Below are positions 1 to 8,059 of a stretch of 42,004 bases of DNA, piece by piece. The DNA comes from Bacillus sp. 522_BSPC (lineage in GTDB: Bacteria > Bacillota > Bacilli > Bacillales > Cytobacillaceae), in the NCBI RefSeq assembly GCF_001076885.1, contig NZ_JVDT01000002.1:1-42004 (forward strand), given 5' to 3'. The first letter of the stretch is position 1; every line of letters begins with the position of its first letter. The translations under genes and the position numbers were made by a program. A model generated the notes under the pieces. That model did not search any database, was not told the DNA's origin, and worked only from the letters and a program-made list of their open reading frames with translations.

Positions 1-190
1 TGGATGATCTTAAGACACATAACAAAAAAGTAGTACCATTTTTTGCATAATAACATTAAGTCGAATCTTGAAAATAAAATCTTTGGAAAAATATCTTTTT
101 TTAAATTGATTAGAGGGTGCTTAAAATATTAAAACATTACTGGTTAACTTTCTCTGTTAATTTTTGCAGTATTGTCAAAGAGATGAACAT

Positions 191-214
191 CCTTAGTCTG
201 ACTTCAGACTAAGG
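191..214. terminator. Hairpin upstream of DUF421 relic
   Basis: Eleven-base perfect inverted repeat CCTTAGTCTGA / TCAGACTAAGG with a 2-base spacer, followed by a short T-rich run (GATTTTTCC). It could be the terminator of a gene left of the window or a protein-binding palindrome. The spacer is very short for an RNA loop, so the innermost pairs would have to open. Confidence 0.5.
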
Positions 215-239
215 TGATTTTTCCTAAGAGGTGTTAGAA

Positions 240-912
240 GTGTCTATTTTTTTAGTTAAATTAATTTATATATATATTGTTTTTATTGTATCCATAAAAA
301 TTTTAGGGAATCAGCCCTAGCACAACTTACCCCTCACGAATTTGGAGCGATTCTATTTTTATCTTATTTAGCATTGGGGTCCATTAAAGTAAATGGAGTA
401 ACAGAGGGGATTATTGGAATCATTGTTATAACGGGCGTCACTTAGTTATATCAAAATTAAGTTTATTAAATTGGTTAAACCCTTTTATTATAGGAAAACC
501 GACTATTTTAGTTAAACATGGAAAAATTGTATATAAAAATTTAAGGAAAAATAGATATCCTTTATCTGAGCTGTTGTCAGGTTTAAGAACAGCAAGATAT
601 CCAGATATTCAAGATATTGAATATGCGATTTTGGAAGCAACAGGTGAAATCAGCATTTTACCAAGGAAAGAATTAGTTCCTGTTACTCCAAAGGATTTAC
701 ATATGAAAGTAGAATACCATGGATTCCCAATAGCTGTTGTAATTGAAGGGAAAGTTCAGAAGCGTAATTTAAAATTAATCAACAAGAATGAAGAGTGGCT
801 TAAGCAAGAACTAAAGGCAAAGGGATATCATCAAATTAAAGATATATTTTACGCTTCTGTTAGAGATACCGACCATTCACTAAACATTAACACATTTGAT
901 ATTAGCGACTAA
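240..912 (+). pseudogene. DUF421 (YetF/YdfS-type) membrane protein, frameshifted
   Basis: Three reading-frame segments join into one DUF421 protein of roughly 220 residues. A GTG start at 240, after an AAGAGGTG ribosome binding site, opens MSIFLVKLIYIYIVF. A shift near 310 moves to a frame reading SALAQLTPHEFGAILFLSY. A second shift near 443 moves to the frame that reads KPTILVKHGKIVYKNL and runs to the stop at 912. The N-terminal part is hydrophobic (membrane segments). The C-terminal part matches the soluble DUF421 domain (LRTARYPDIQDIEYAILEATGEIS). Family members are spore or membrane proteins of poorly known role. Two independent shifts make a sequencing error less likely than decay. The 574-912 piece alone would lack the membrane part and is unlikely to work. 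Confidence 0.8.
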
Positions 913-1303
913 TCTTAAAACGATTTCCCCTCCCTATATTAATCCTAGATAAACGGTTTTAGGTAAATATGGTTTTCTTAGTACAGTACCTTATCAAACT
1001 ATCAAGTTCTAAGTATTTTTGAAGAAAGATGAGAAACCAAATGCATCATTATAACTTTTTCCATACTATGGGGATATAAAGAGTGAAACTTTGAGTGTGG
1101 TTGTTGTTTAATAATTAATTTTCTTTCCCGAAAAAACAGTCAAATGCCTAAAAGGCTAATGCTATAATAGAGTTTTCCATTAATCTAATAAAAATCAATT
1201 CACCAACAAATTGATCCGAAATAATTAATTAAAAAGCCGATTTTTCCTTGACATAAAAGGAGAATCGGCTTTTTACTAGTTATCCCTATTACTCATCTTT
1301 ATT
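913..1303. other. Non-coding gap, nothing recognised except a hairpin
   Basis: AT-rich DNA with stops in all frames. I see no protein remnant, only the terminator-like hairpin at 1231-1274. A short local repeat of TATCCCTAT-type sequence occurs at about 1281 and 1303, just before the zincin relic. Confidence 0.5.
1231..1274. terminator. Bidirectional terminator-like hairpin
   Basis: AAAAAGCCGATTTTTCCTT pairs with the downstream AAGGAGAATCGGCTTTTT. A-run and T-run flank both sides, so it could work in either direction. The left half resembles the mer operon terminator at 37403-37442 (both contain AAAAGCCGATTTTTCCT). Confidence 0.6.
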
Positions 1304-1687
1304 ATCCCTATCGAAGAGGGGCAGATCTCAACAAGAAAAATTGCTAATTTTAAAGTTGGGCATGTATTCGATATATCCCAAACGAATGCACCATTAGAAG
1401 ATTTACCAAAAATATTCCCTAATAAACAGTTTAATTTCCAAATTGAAGAAGGCAGAAATGTCGAGCATTTAAGGAAAGGGATAGAAGCTGTTTCTAAAGA
1501 ATTAAATATCGATATGAGAGATATGCGACAATCGGAATTAGGTGTAACAGAATTAGGAGCATCTAAAGGTGCCTTTGTTCAAGGTAAAGATGGTAAAGGT
1601 AAAGAGATTGTTATGAATAGTCGTAACACAGAAACACAAGCATTAGCAACGTCTATTCATGAGTTGGCCCATATAGTACCATTATGA
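1304..1687 (+). pseudogene. ArdC-like / ImmA-type zinc peptidase fragment
   Basis: An open frame without a start codon reads ...STRKIANFKVGHVFDISQT... and ends in SIHELAHIVPL followed by TGA. The FKVGHVFDISQT stretch and the HExxH zinc motif (HELAH) are typical of the single-strand DNA-binding plus zincin proteins of plasmids and integrative elements (ArdC-like antirestriction or replication-associated proteins). Only the middle of the protein is left: there is no start, and sequence after HELAH is lost where it joins an unrelated tail in the +1 frame. No third zinc ligand can be seen. It marks an old mobile-element passage. Confidence 0.6.
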
Positions 1688-1784
1688 CCAAGTGCAATCT
1701 ACGTTAAGCGATGGGAGCCGTTTCGTTCATTATGACTATAGAGATAAGTTTAATATCAACCTCGGTGAACCGTATCATAAGTAA
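1677..1784 (+). pseudogene. C-terminal protein tail ending GEPYHK, unrecognised
   Basis: A 35-codon open stretch (HYDQVQSTLSDGSRFVHYDY...), rich in aromatic residues, ends in NLGEPYHK and TAA. It looks like a true protein C-terminus joined out of frame to the peptidase relic. The last codons share the core GGTGAACCGTATCA with the 48-bp repeats at 16932 and 19259. I do not recognise the family. Confidence 0.35.
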
Positions 1785-2128
1785 AAGAGGTTTTTGAGGG
1801 CATATAAGATTCTAAACATTGAAAAACAGTTAATTTATCTAATCAAGTTTTTAAATTGACTAGCACTTTGAAAGGATGTTGACACGCTAGTAAAGCAAAA
1901 AGGCTGCCTAAAAAACAAAAATTTCTTTTAGCCAGCCTTTTGGATTATGCAGTTTTGGAAATGAGTTCGTTAATTTTTAATAAGACCCTTGATTCATCAT
2001 TAGCGGAATGGAAGCCTTTTGATATATTCTTTTATGTATAATTTATTTTAAATAAAAGAAAACACAATCCCTGTTCAGTTGAACCAATCCACAGCATAAA
2101 TGATCCAAATACTCCGCAATTAAGCATA
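1785..2128. other. Non-coding gap
   Basis: Nothing protein-like seen on either strand. It contains the hairpin at 1897-1941. Confidence 0.45.
1897..1941. terminator. Bidirectional terminator-like hairpin
   Basis: AAAAGGCTG...CTAAAA pairs with TTTTAG...CAGCCTTTT around an A-rich loop. Runs of A before and T after suit termination in both directions. Confidence 0.6.
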
Positions 2129-2164
2129 AAAAGCACCTTCCTTACAGTTAAGTGAAGGTGCTTC
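2129..2164 (-). terminator. Terminator of the HxlR gene
   Basis: AAGCACCTTC and GAAGGTGCTT form a 10-bp stem 48 bases after the stop of the minus-strand HxlR gene. Read on the minus strand, the stem is followed by TTTTTATG. Confidence 0.75.
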
Positions 2165-2211
2165 TTTTCTAATAGATTTTGTAAAGCAACATTGTAAATG
2201 TAAGCTTATGC

Positions 2212-2601
2212 TTAATTGTTTAATTCCGAAATATCCATTTCTTTTATGATTTCTGCTATCCGATTTTTTCCCCATTCATACATCATTTCAACGATAGGAA
2301 GTAAAGTCATCCCCAATTCAGTCATGGAATATTCCACTTTCGGTGGAACTTCTGGATAAACCTCGCGATGAACTATTCCATCTTCCATCAGTTCTCTTAA
2401 TTGATTCGTTAATATTTTATGAGATATTTTTGGAAAAAGCCTTTGGAGATCACTGAATCGATGTGGTCCTTCTACCCCTAAATGCCATAAAATAACGATT
2501 TTCCATTTACCACTTATAATTGATAAGGTAAGTTCTTTTTCACAATTATAATCACCATTTATGATCTTTTCTTTAACTTCATCTCTAAATGTATCTGGCA
2601 T
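2212..2601 (-). CDS. HxlR-family winged-helix regulator
   Basis: 129 residues, normal family length. The conserved HxlR core is present: C20 in [16 protein letters not shown], then [34 protein letters not shown] (helix-turn-helix) and a wing ending in [12 protein letters not shown]. The cysteine sits where YodB and related Bacillus sensors carry the thiol that reacts with quinones and diamide, so a redox or electrophile sensor is likely (inference from the family). It is transcribed away from the DJ-1 gene at 2750, with 148 bases between the starts holding candidate operators. It probably represses that gene and possibly itself. The start ATG follows a GGAGG-like site. Confidence 0.88.
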   Translation of the reverse strand: MPDTFRDEVKEKIINGDYNCEKELTLSIISGKWKIVILWHLGVEGPHRFSDLQRLFPKISHKILTNQLRELMEDGIVHREVYPEVPPKVEYSMTELGMTLLPIVEMMYEWGKNRIAEIIKEMDISELNN

Positions 2602-2630
2602 AAATTCTTACCTCCTTATTTGTATCAATT

Positions 2631-2681
2631 GTAACCTGTTGGTAACCTCCTTACAAAAAAGTGCAGTCTTCACAGTGAAGA
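2631..2681. promoter_or_regulatory. Candidate HxlR operators between divergent genes
   Basis: Two direct copies of GTAACCT start 11 bases apart (2631 and 2642), about one helical turn. Thirty bases further lies a perfect palindrome, TCTTCAC-A-GTGAAGA (2667-2681). Both lie between the HxlR and DJ-1 starts, where a shared operator is expected. Which one is bound cannot be told from sequence. Confidence 0.45.
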
Positions 2682-2749
2682 AACCCAGCAGTAGAATGAA
2701 ATAGTCGTCTTACCGGCGAATTATTTTTATTAATGAGGAGGAACTACTA

Positions 2750-3268
2750 ATGAGTAAAAAAGCACTTTTAATTATACCACCAGAACGTTTCAATGAAGAC
2801 GAATTATTTCAACCAAAAGCGGAATTGGAAAGCAACGGAATTGAAGTGACAATTGCAAGTACAAAAACAGGTGAAATCATAGGGGATTATGAAGGTAAAG
2901 CAATTGCTGAGGTCATTTTCTCAGACGTTTCTGCGACTGACTATGATGTTGTATCTGTTATTGGTGGATCTGGTACGAACGATCATTTATGGGAAAATAA
3001 AGAATTACAAGACTACTTGAAACAAGCGTATACTAATAAAGTTCTTGTAACAGGGATTTGTGCAGGTGCGGTTACTGTAGCTAAAACGGGTTTACTTACT
3101 GGAAGAGAAGCAACTTGCTATCCAGTAGATATACAAAAAGACCAATTAAAAGCGAATAAAGTAACATATGTTGAAAAACATGTTGTTGCTCATGATGATA
3201 TTATCACTGGTGATGGTCCAGATGGCGCTAAAGAATTTGGAGAAGCTTTAGTAAAAGCATTAAGCTAA
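2750..3268 (+). CDS. DJ-1/PfpI family protein
   Basis: 172 residues. It has the Rossmann-like DJ-1 fold signature: an IIGGSGTN-like loop (VIGGSGTNDH, 71-79) and the nucleophile elbow GICAGAV with C104. An acidic residue in the FNEDELF stretch (14-20) would be the usual partner of the cysteine. In this branch the residue after Cys is Ala, not His, so the protein is DJ-1/ThiJ-like rather than a classical PfpI peptidase. Family members detoxify methylglyoxal or protect protein thiols; the substrate is unknown here. Strong ribosome binding site GAGGAGG 6 bases before ATG. Single gene with its own terminator (3303). The divergent HxlR gene points to induction by electrophiles. Confidence 0.85.
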   Translation: MSKKALLIIPPERFNEDELFQPKAELESNGIEVTIASTKTGEIIGDYEGKAIAEVIFSDVSATDYDVVSVIGGSGTNDHLWENKELQDYLKQAYTNKVLVTGICAGAVTVAKTGLLTGREATCYPVDIQKDQLKANKVTYVEKHVVAHDDIITGDGPDGAKEFGEALVKALS

Positions 3269-3302
3269 TTCTACAGTCTCTTCGCTGAATTTTCATATAA
3301 TC

Positions 3303-3334
3303 AAAAGCCTACGGAATTAATTCCGTAGGCTTTT
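3303..3334. terminator. Terminator after DJ-1 gene
   Basis: Perfect 32-base palindrome, AAAAGCCTACGGAATT and its complement, with A and T runs at its ends. It lies 34 bases after the stop codon. Confidence 0.85.
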
Positions 3335-3646
3335 GGCTATCCAAATGTAAGAAAAATACACCAAATATTAACTCTGATTCAATATGAACCGTGTTACGAT
3401 ATTTATATAGTTTTACTAGGTCGTCTTTTAGTTGAATATCAATCAAATTCAATCGAAAATCAAACCTCAACTTTTTCGTCATACTAAAAAAGTTAAGAGT
3501 AAACAGTAAAAGCTTACATAATTGAAGCTGATAAGAGATTTAAAAGGGTATATTTTTTACACGATGCTGGGAGGGACATAAACCCCACTGCCACCTTAAA
3601 ACTTTATAAAAGAAAGACAAACTACTCATTATTAAGGAGGATTAAA
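3335..3646. other. Non-coding gap
   Basis: No gene seen. The last 60 bases hold a ribosome binding site (AAGGAGG at about 3635) for the truncated ORF that follows. Confidence 0.5.
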
Positions 3647-3772
3647 ATGGAACATATTGTAATTAATGCTGTATTAAAACCAAAAGAAGGCCTGCAGGGG
3701 CAACTATTATCAGAACTCAAAAAGGTACAAGCGGTATCAAGGGAAGAGAGTTTTTTTAGTGGTCTTTATTAA
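3647..3772 (+). pseudogene. N-terminal fragment of ABM-type monooxygenase
   Basis: A strong AAGGAGG site precedes an ATG that opens 41 codons: MEHIVINAVLKPKEG...LLSELKKVQAVSREE. This is the first beta strand and helix of the antibiotic-biosynthesis-monooxygenase (putative quinol monooxygenase) family, normally about 95-105 residues. The frame ends early in an unrelated SFFSGLY tail. It sits just before the GC-richer block with two flavin monooxygenases, so the insertion or deletion that brought that block may have cut it. Confidence 0.6.
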
Positions 3773-3934
3773 GAAGGGAGCATTTCGCCGTATCTCCTTC
3801 GAAACAAATCTTTTGATTTGGACAGACCAAATGGCTAATATATTAATATCGCGAATTACCGATTTGGCGTGATGCTTTCAGATCATCTATCCAGCGTCCA
3901 TTGGGATAGTGATAATCGATATAGAAAGAGGCAA

Positions 3935-4282
3935 ATGACATTGAAGCAGAAATTGGAACGCTTAAATGATGAACAAGCCGTTGAAATTTTTAAAGCATTG
4001 TCGAACCAGACGAGGGTGAGCATTCTTCAAATGTTAAAAGATCCCGACAGTCATTTTTCACCGCAAGCCCATATTATTGCTGATGAAGGATTTGAAGGTG
4101 GGGTTTGCGTAGGGGATATCCGAAGCAAGGCCGGGATTTCGCAATCCACTACTTCACAGTATTTATCGATTCTGCTGCAAAGCGGACTGGTTGAAATGAA
4201 GCGAATCGGACAATGGACGTATTATCGCCGTAATGAGGAAACGATTAAAAAGTTAGAAAAATACATTGGTACAAAAATTTAA
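3935..4282 (+). CDS. ArsR-family transcriptional regulator
   Basis: 115 residues from the ATG at 3935, chosen because MTLKQKLERLNDEQAVEIFKALSNQTRVSIL starts like other ArsR proteins and AGAGG lies just upstream. An in-frame ATG at 3869 would add 22 residues unlike the family. The winged helix runs from ALSNQTRVSILQML through VGDIRSKAGISQSTTSQYLSILLQSGLVEMKRIGQWTYYRRN. There is no CxC metal site in the recognition helix. The only cysteine is in GGVCVGDIR. It ends 11 bases before the first LLM oxidoreductase and is probably its local regulator. Codon use is GC-richer than in the surroundings, like the next two genes. Confidence 0.85.
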   Translation: MTLKQKLERLNDEQAVEIFKALSNQTRVSILQMLKDPDSHFSPQAHIIADEGFEGGVCVGDIRSKAGISQSTTSQYLSILLQSGLVEMKRIGQWTYYRRNEETIKKLEKYIGTKI

Positions 4283-4293
4283 GGAGAATTGAA

Positions 4294-5259
4294 GTGAGTT
4301 TATTACAGCATCGAGCATATAACAGGTTGTACCAAAAGGATAAAATGACGCTTGGTTTCACGATTCCGACGGCAAGGATGTCCAAATATCCGATTATGGA
4401 AAATCAGTTGTCGCTTGCCCGCAAAATTGAAGACCATGGTTTCGCGGCATTGTGGCTTCGGGACGTTACGATTCAGAATTTGAATATTGATGATAACGGT
4501 CAATTGTATGATGTATGGATTTATTTGACCTATCTTGCGGCCCATACCAAGGAAATTGCACTTGGGACGGCGAGTGTGGTCCTCCCGCTGCGCCACCCTG
4601 TCCGAGTGGCAAAGGAAGCATCATCTATTGACCGGTTGTTTCCCGAACGGCTGATCATGGGAGTGGCTTCAGGAGACCGGGATAAAGATTTCACAGCTTT
4701 GGGAATATCCAAGCTCGAAAGCGGAGGGCTGTTTAAAAAGAATTATGCATTCCTTGAACGGCTATTAAAGGAGCACAATCCCACTATCAACAGCGATTTA
4801 GGCATCATCGATGGAACGGATATGAGAATGATCCCCAAACCTTTTTCTTCGATTCCGACCATGGTGACAGGATTCAGCAATCAATCGATTGAATGGATCG
4901 CCCAGAACGGGGACGGCTGGATCCAGTACCCGAGGATTATCCCGCAACAAACTCAATTGATTAACGAGTATCGCGAGTTGTCGGAAATTTACGCCCCAGG
5001 AGTGTTTAAACCTTTCACTCAGACTTTATTTATCGATTTATCGGAAAATCCCGATTTGTCTCCTGTTCCGATTCCGTTAGGATTTCGTGTAGGGCGCAAA
5101 CAGTTATTAGAAATTCTATATCAATTTCAATCCATTGGTGTCAATCACCTGGCATTTGTATTGTATTTTTCAAAGCGCCCTCCAGAGGAAGTCATCCAGG
5201 AGCTTGGAGAGTTTGTGTTGCCTTACTTTTCGACTCATGAAATTCCAGTATTAGATTAG
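4294..5259 (+). CDS. Luciferase-like (LLM) flavin oxidoreductase, BA3436-type
   Basis: 321 residues starting at GTG after AAGGAGA. It is an (alpha/beta)8 luciferase-like monooxygenase: LGFTIPTARMS at the first strand, GFAALWLRDVTIQN, then IALGTASVVLPLRHPVRVAKEASSIDRLFPERLIMGVASGDRDKDF, the usual flavin-pocket signature. It matches the LLM subfamily named after B. anthracis BA3436. Such enzymes use reduced flavin and oxygen; the substrate is not known. It lies in an apparent operon with ArsR upstream and a second LLM gene 34 bases downstream. Base composition is clearly higher in G+C than in flanking genes, which suggests acquisition. Confidence 0.85.
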   Translation: MSLLQHRAYNRLYQKDKMTLGFTIPTARMSKYPIMENQLSLARKIEDHGFAALWLRDVTIQNLNIDDNGQLYDVWIYLTYLAAHTKEIALGTASVVLPLRHPVRVAKEASSIDRLFPERLIMGVASGDRDKDFTALGISKLESGGLFKKNYAFLERLLKEHNPTINSDLGIIDGTDMRMIPKPFSSIPTMVTGFSNQSIEWIAQNGDGWIQYPRIIPQQTQLINEYRELSEIYAPGVFKPFTQTLFIDLSENPDLSPVPIPLGFRVGRKQLLEILYQFQSIGVNHLAFVLYFSKRPPEEVIQELGEFVLPYFSTHEIPVLD

Positions 5260-5293
5260 TTTTAAAAATTAGATAAGGGAAGAAGATGAACTT

Positions 5294-6316
5294 ATGTCTA
5301 AACATGCAAATAAACTAAACGAAATTCCTTTCTCGGTGCTTGATCTTTCACCGATAACAGCCGGAAGTACTCCTGCTGACTCTTTCCGCAATACATTGGA
5401 ACTCGCACAGCATGCTGAAAAACTTGACTACAAACGTTTTTGGCTCGCTGAACATCACAATATGCCGTTTATCGCCAGTTCCGCCACTTCTGTGGTGATG
5501 TCCCATGTGGCAGCCGGTACATCAAAAATCCGGGTTGGTTCAGGAGGAATCATGCTGCCGAATCACGCTCCGCTCGTCATCGCTGAACAGTTTGGCACTC
5601 TTGAATCCTTATATCCTGGGCGAATTGACCTTGGTCTGGGGCGTGCACCTGGTACAGATCAGTTGACCGCTCGTGCATTGAGACGCGACTTGAGAAGTAC
5701 CGGAGATGACTTTCCTGAGCAATTAGCGGAACTCCGCGGTTACTTTGATCCATCCCTGGCCCAAGGGAACCCTATAAAAGCGATTCCGGGTGAAGGTTTG
5801 AATATTCCAATCTGGCTGCTGGGTTCAAGCGGCTTCAGTGCGCAGCTGGCCGGAGAACTGGGTTTGCCATTCGCGTTTGCCGCCCATTTCTCGCCACTTA
5901 ACACTCTGGGTGCTCTACAGATCTATCGCAAGGCGTTTAAGCCTTCGAATGTTCTCGATAAGCCGTATGCGATGGTGGCATTGAATATCATTACAGCAGA
6001 AACGGATAAAGAGGCAAAGCGCCTTTTCACAACCCTGCAGCAGCAATTTTTGAATCTGATGAGTGGCAACCTTACACAGCTTCAACCACCGGTAGATGAC
6101 ATTTCCGAATTGGCCAGCAGCTACCAATTAAAGTCTCTCGAGCAGCAATTAGGCTCATCGATTGTTGGCAGCCAGCAGACGGTAAAGGACAAGCTATATA
6201 CATTTTTGGAGGAGAGCCAGGCAGATGAAATAATGGTCATTGCACAAGTTTACGACCACAAAGCTCGCCTGCATTCATACGAGCTTCTGTCAGAAATTAC
6301 AAAAAGTGAAAGGTAA
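5294..6316 (+). CDS. LLM flavin-dependent oxidoreductase, MsnO8-type (group 1)
   Basis: 340 residues, full length for the family. Typical features are [16 protein letters not shown] at the N-terminus, [37 protein letters not shown], and [25 protein letters not shown], the hallmark of luciferase-like group 1 proteins. It probably uses FMNH2 supplied by a separate reductase not seen in the window. Start ATG 5294 follows GGGAAGA. It is the last gene of the ArsR-LLM-LLM unit. Two different LLM subfamilies side by side suggest a two-step oxidation or broad detoxification of one compound class (inference). Confidence 0.87.
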   Translation: MSKHANKLNEIPFSVLDLSPITAGSTPADSFRNTLELAQHAEKLDYKRFWLAEHHNMPFIASSATSVVMSHVAAGTSKIRVGSGGIMLPNHAPLVIAEQFGTLESLYPGRIDLGLGRAPGTDQLTARALRRDLRSTGDDFPEQLAELRGYFDPSLAQGNPIKAIPGEGLNIPIWLLGSSGFSAQLAGELGLPFAFAAHFSPLNTLGALQIYRKAFKPSNVLDKPYAMVALNIITAETDKEAKRLFTTLQQQFLNLMSGNLTQLQPPVDDISELASSYQLKSLEQQLGSSIVGSQQTVKDKLYTFLEESQADEIMVIAQVYDHKARLHSYELLSEITKSER

Positions 6317-6318
6317 TA

Positions 6319-6461
6319 AGGAGGACATCAGCAAGGAAAGTATTGATGTTTTACTTGATAAAAGGGAACCGTTTTTAGATGTGGTTTGGATCAAGTATTT
6401 CTATGTGTCACAAGCAGGATTTGACATCACGAATTCTTCCAAAGGGCATCACCATCCTTAA
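6319..6461 (+). other. Degenerate small ORF behind the LLM operon
   Basis: AAGGAGG at 6320 would suit a gene start near 6332, but no start codon is there. The frame continues as VLLDKREPFLDVVWIKYFYVSQAGF... to a stop at 6461, ending in GHHHP. It may be the broken last gene of the LLM operon. Not recognised. Confidence 0.3.
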
Positions 6462-6606
6462 ACACGTGACAGAGCGATACTAAATGTTTTTATACCATCA
6501 TATATCTAGCAGTAACATATACTAAAAACAGTAGATTATTTGTATTTATTGTGTTAAATGAGAATAATACCAACGATGCTTTACAATTATAAGGGGGCTT
6601 ATCATA

Positions 6607-7119
6607 ATGAGCAAAAAAATCGCTACACTAATAACAGACTTATTTGAAGATGTAGAATTCACAGAACCAGCACGAGCATTTAAAGATGCTGGTCATCAAG
6701 TGATCACAATCGACATACAGGCTGGAAAAGATATTACTGGTAAAAAAGGTGAAGCAGTAAAAATTGATAAAGGAATTGGGGAAGTTAATCCTCAAGACTT
6801 TGATGCTTTATTCATCCCTGGCGGCTTCTCTCCCGATTTATTACGTGAAGACGACCGTTTTGGTGAATTCGCAAAAGCATTTATACAAGAAGGTAAACCT
6901 GTTTTTGCCATTTGCCATGGCCCACAAGTATTAATTGATACAGACCTATTAAAAGGCGTCGACATAACAGGTTTCAAATCAATAAGGAACGATCTCAAAA
7001 ATGCAGGTGCTAACTACAAAGATGAAGAAGTTGTGGTAAGCAATAATATTGTAACAAGCCGTTTTCCGGATGACATTCCTGCCTTTAATCGTGAATCCTT
7101 AAAATTATTAGCTGAATAA
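6607..7119 (+). CDS. PfpI/DJ-1 protein, YfkM-like (general stress protein 18 type)
   Basis: 170 residues. The class I glutamine-amidotransferase-like fold is clear: LFEDVEFTEP with the catalytic Glu (E14 or E17), ALFIPGGFSPDLLR, and the nucleophile elbow FAICHGPQ with C103-H104. This makes a full Cys-His-Glu site, unlike the paralogue at 2750. Family members (B. subtilis YfkM, PfpI) are linked to repair of glycated or methylglyoxal-modified products and to general stress. Start ATG after AAGGGGG. 92 bases separate it from the SDR gene downstream, without a clear terminator, so read-through is possible. Confidence 0.88.
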   Translation: MSKKIATLITDLFEDVEFTEPARAFKDAGHQVITIDIQAGKDITGKKGEAVKIDKGIGEVNPQDFDALFIPGGFSPDLLREDDRFGEFAKAFIQEGKPVFAICHGPQVLIDTDLLKGVDITGFKSIRNDLKNAGANYKDEEVVVSNNIVTSRFPDDIPAFNRESLKLLAE

Positions 7120-7210
7120 TAGCGTAAGTACTCAATAGTATCGTTTTAGAAATTAATATTTCACAATGAATTTCAATAAAAAAAGGTTTTAATAAGAAAG
7201 GGGTTTTACT

Positions 7211-7927
7211 ATGTCATTAAATGGTAAACGAGTAGTTGTTTTAGGGGGTACTTCTGGTATTGGTTTAGCAACTGCCAAAGCGTTTCTCGATCAATCAGCT
7301 CAAGTGATCATTGCCAGCCGTTCTGTTTCCAAATTAAATGAAGCAAAACAAGTTCTTGGTGGCAATGTAGAAGCAATTGAAATCGATTTTCGAAGCGAAG
7401 AAAAAGTAGCAGAATTTTTCAGTAAGGTTGGAAAATTTGACCACCTTGTGGTAACAGCAGGTGAAGGCGCAATGGGGCACTTTAGCGAACTGCCTGTGGC
7501 AAGTGCAAAAGAGGCGTTTGATAGTAAATTCTGGGGGCAATATATCACTGTCCGTTTTGCACTTCCATATTTAAGCAATGAGAGCTCAATCACCTTAACC
7601 TCTGGTGTATATGGAGTTCGTCCTCCTCAAGGCGCTACTACGTTAGCGGCAATCAATTCAGCCATTGAAGGATTGGTTCGAGGACTTTCTATAGACCTAG
7701 CGCCTATTAGGGTAAACGTGGTTTCACCTGGAATTGTAGATACTCCAATCTATGCTGGAATGTCAGATGATCAGAGGCAAGCACTGTTCAACGGCATTGC
7801 ACAACAGCTCCCTGTTGGACGGATTGCAAAGCCGGAAGACATAGCTGAAACCTATGTATACCTTGCTAAAAATGGTTTTACTACTGGGACGACTGTTCTT
7901 ATTGATGGCGGGGCTCACTTGGTATAA
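7211..7927 (+). CDS. SDR-family protein with altered active site
   Basis: 238 residues, classical SDR length. The cofactor motif GGTSGIG (12-18) is intact, D59 stands at the end of beta-3, and VTAGEG replaces NNAG at 81-86. After S131 (TLTSGVYG) the position of the catalytic Tyr is L145 and that of Lys is N149 (TTLAAINSAIEGL where most have YSASKAAVEGL). The C-terminal RVNVVSPGIVDTP and TGTTVLIDGG are normal. So it should bind NAD(P) but lacks the Tyr-Lys pair needed for ordinary SDR chemistry. It may be a divergent enzyme or a binding or regulatory protein. Ribosome binding site AAAGGGG before ATG; hairpin terminator at 7949. Confidence 0.85.
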   Translation: MSLNGKRVVVLGGTSGIGLATAKAFLDQSAQVIIASRSVSKLNEAKQVLGGNVEAIEIDFRSEEKVAEFFSKVGKFDHLVVTAGEGAMGHFSELPVASAKEAFDSKFWGQYITVRFALPYLSNESSITLTSGVYGVRPPQGATTLAAINSAIEGLVRGLSIDLAPIRVNVVSPGIVDTPIYAGMSDDQRQALFNGIAQQLPVGRIAKPEDIAETYVYLAKNGFTTGTTVLIDGGAHLV

Positions 7928-7948
7928 GTGAGATTATAATGTTATTTT

Positions 7949-7979
7949 TGTGGCTATACTACAACATGTATAGCCACAT
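7949..7979 (+). terminator. Terminator after SDR gene
   Basis: TGTGGCTATA and TATAGCCACA form a 10-bp stem with an 11-base loop, followed by TTTAATTTTTTAA. It lies 22 bases after the stop. Confidence 0.8.
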
Positions 7980-8059
7980 TTAATTTTTTAATAATGATCC
8001 GATTTTCCAATAAACGGTAATGATTGAAGAATTGCAGTTCAAGAAAAACAAGGTGAGAT

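Noticed and set aside
4303-4712. Two minus-strand frames opposite the first LLM oxidoreductase
   Set aside because: They are shadows of a GC-richer coding gene on the other strand, without ribosome binding sites or family resemblance.
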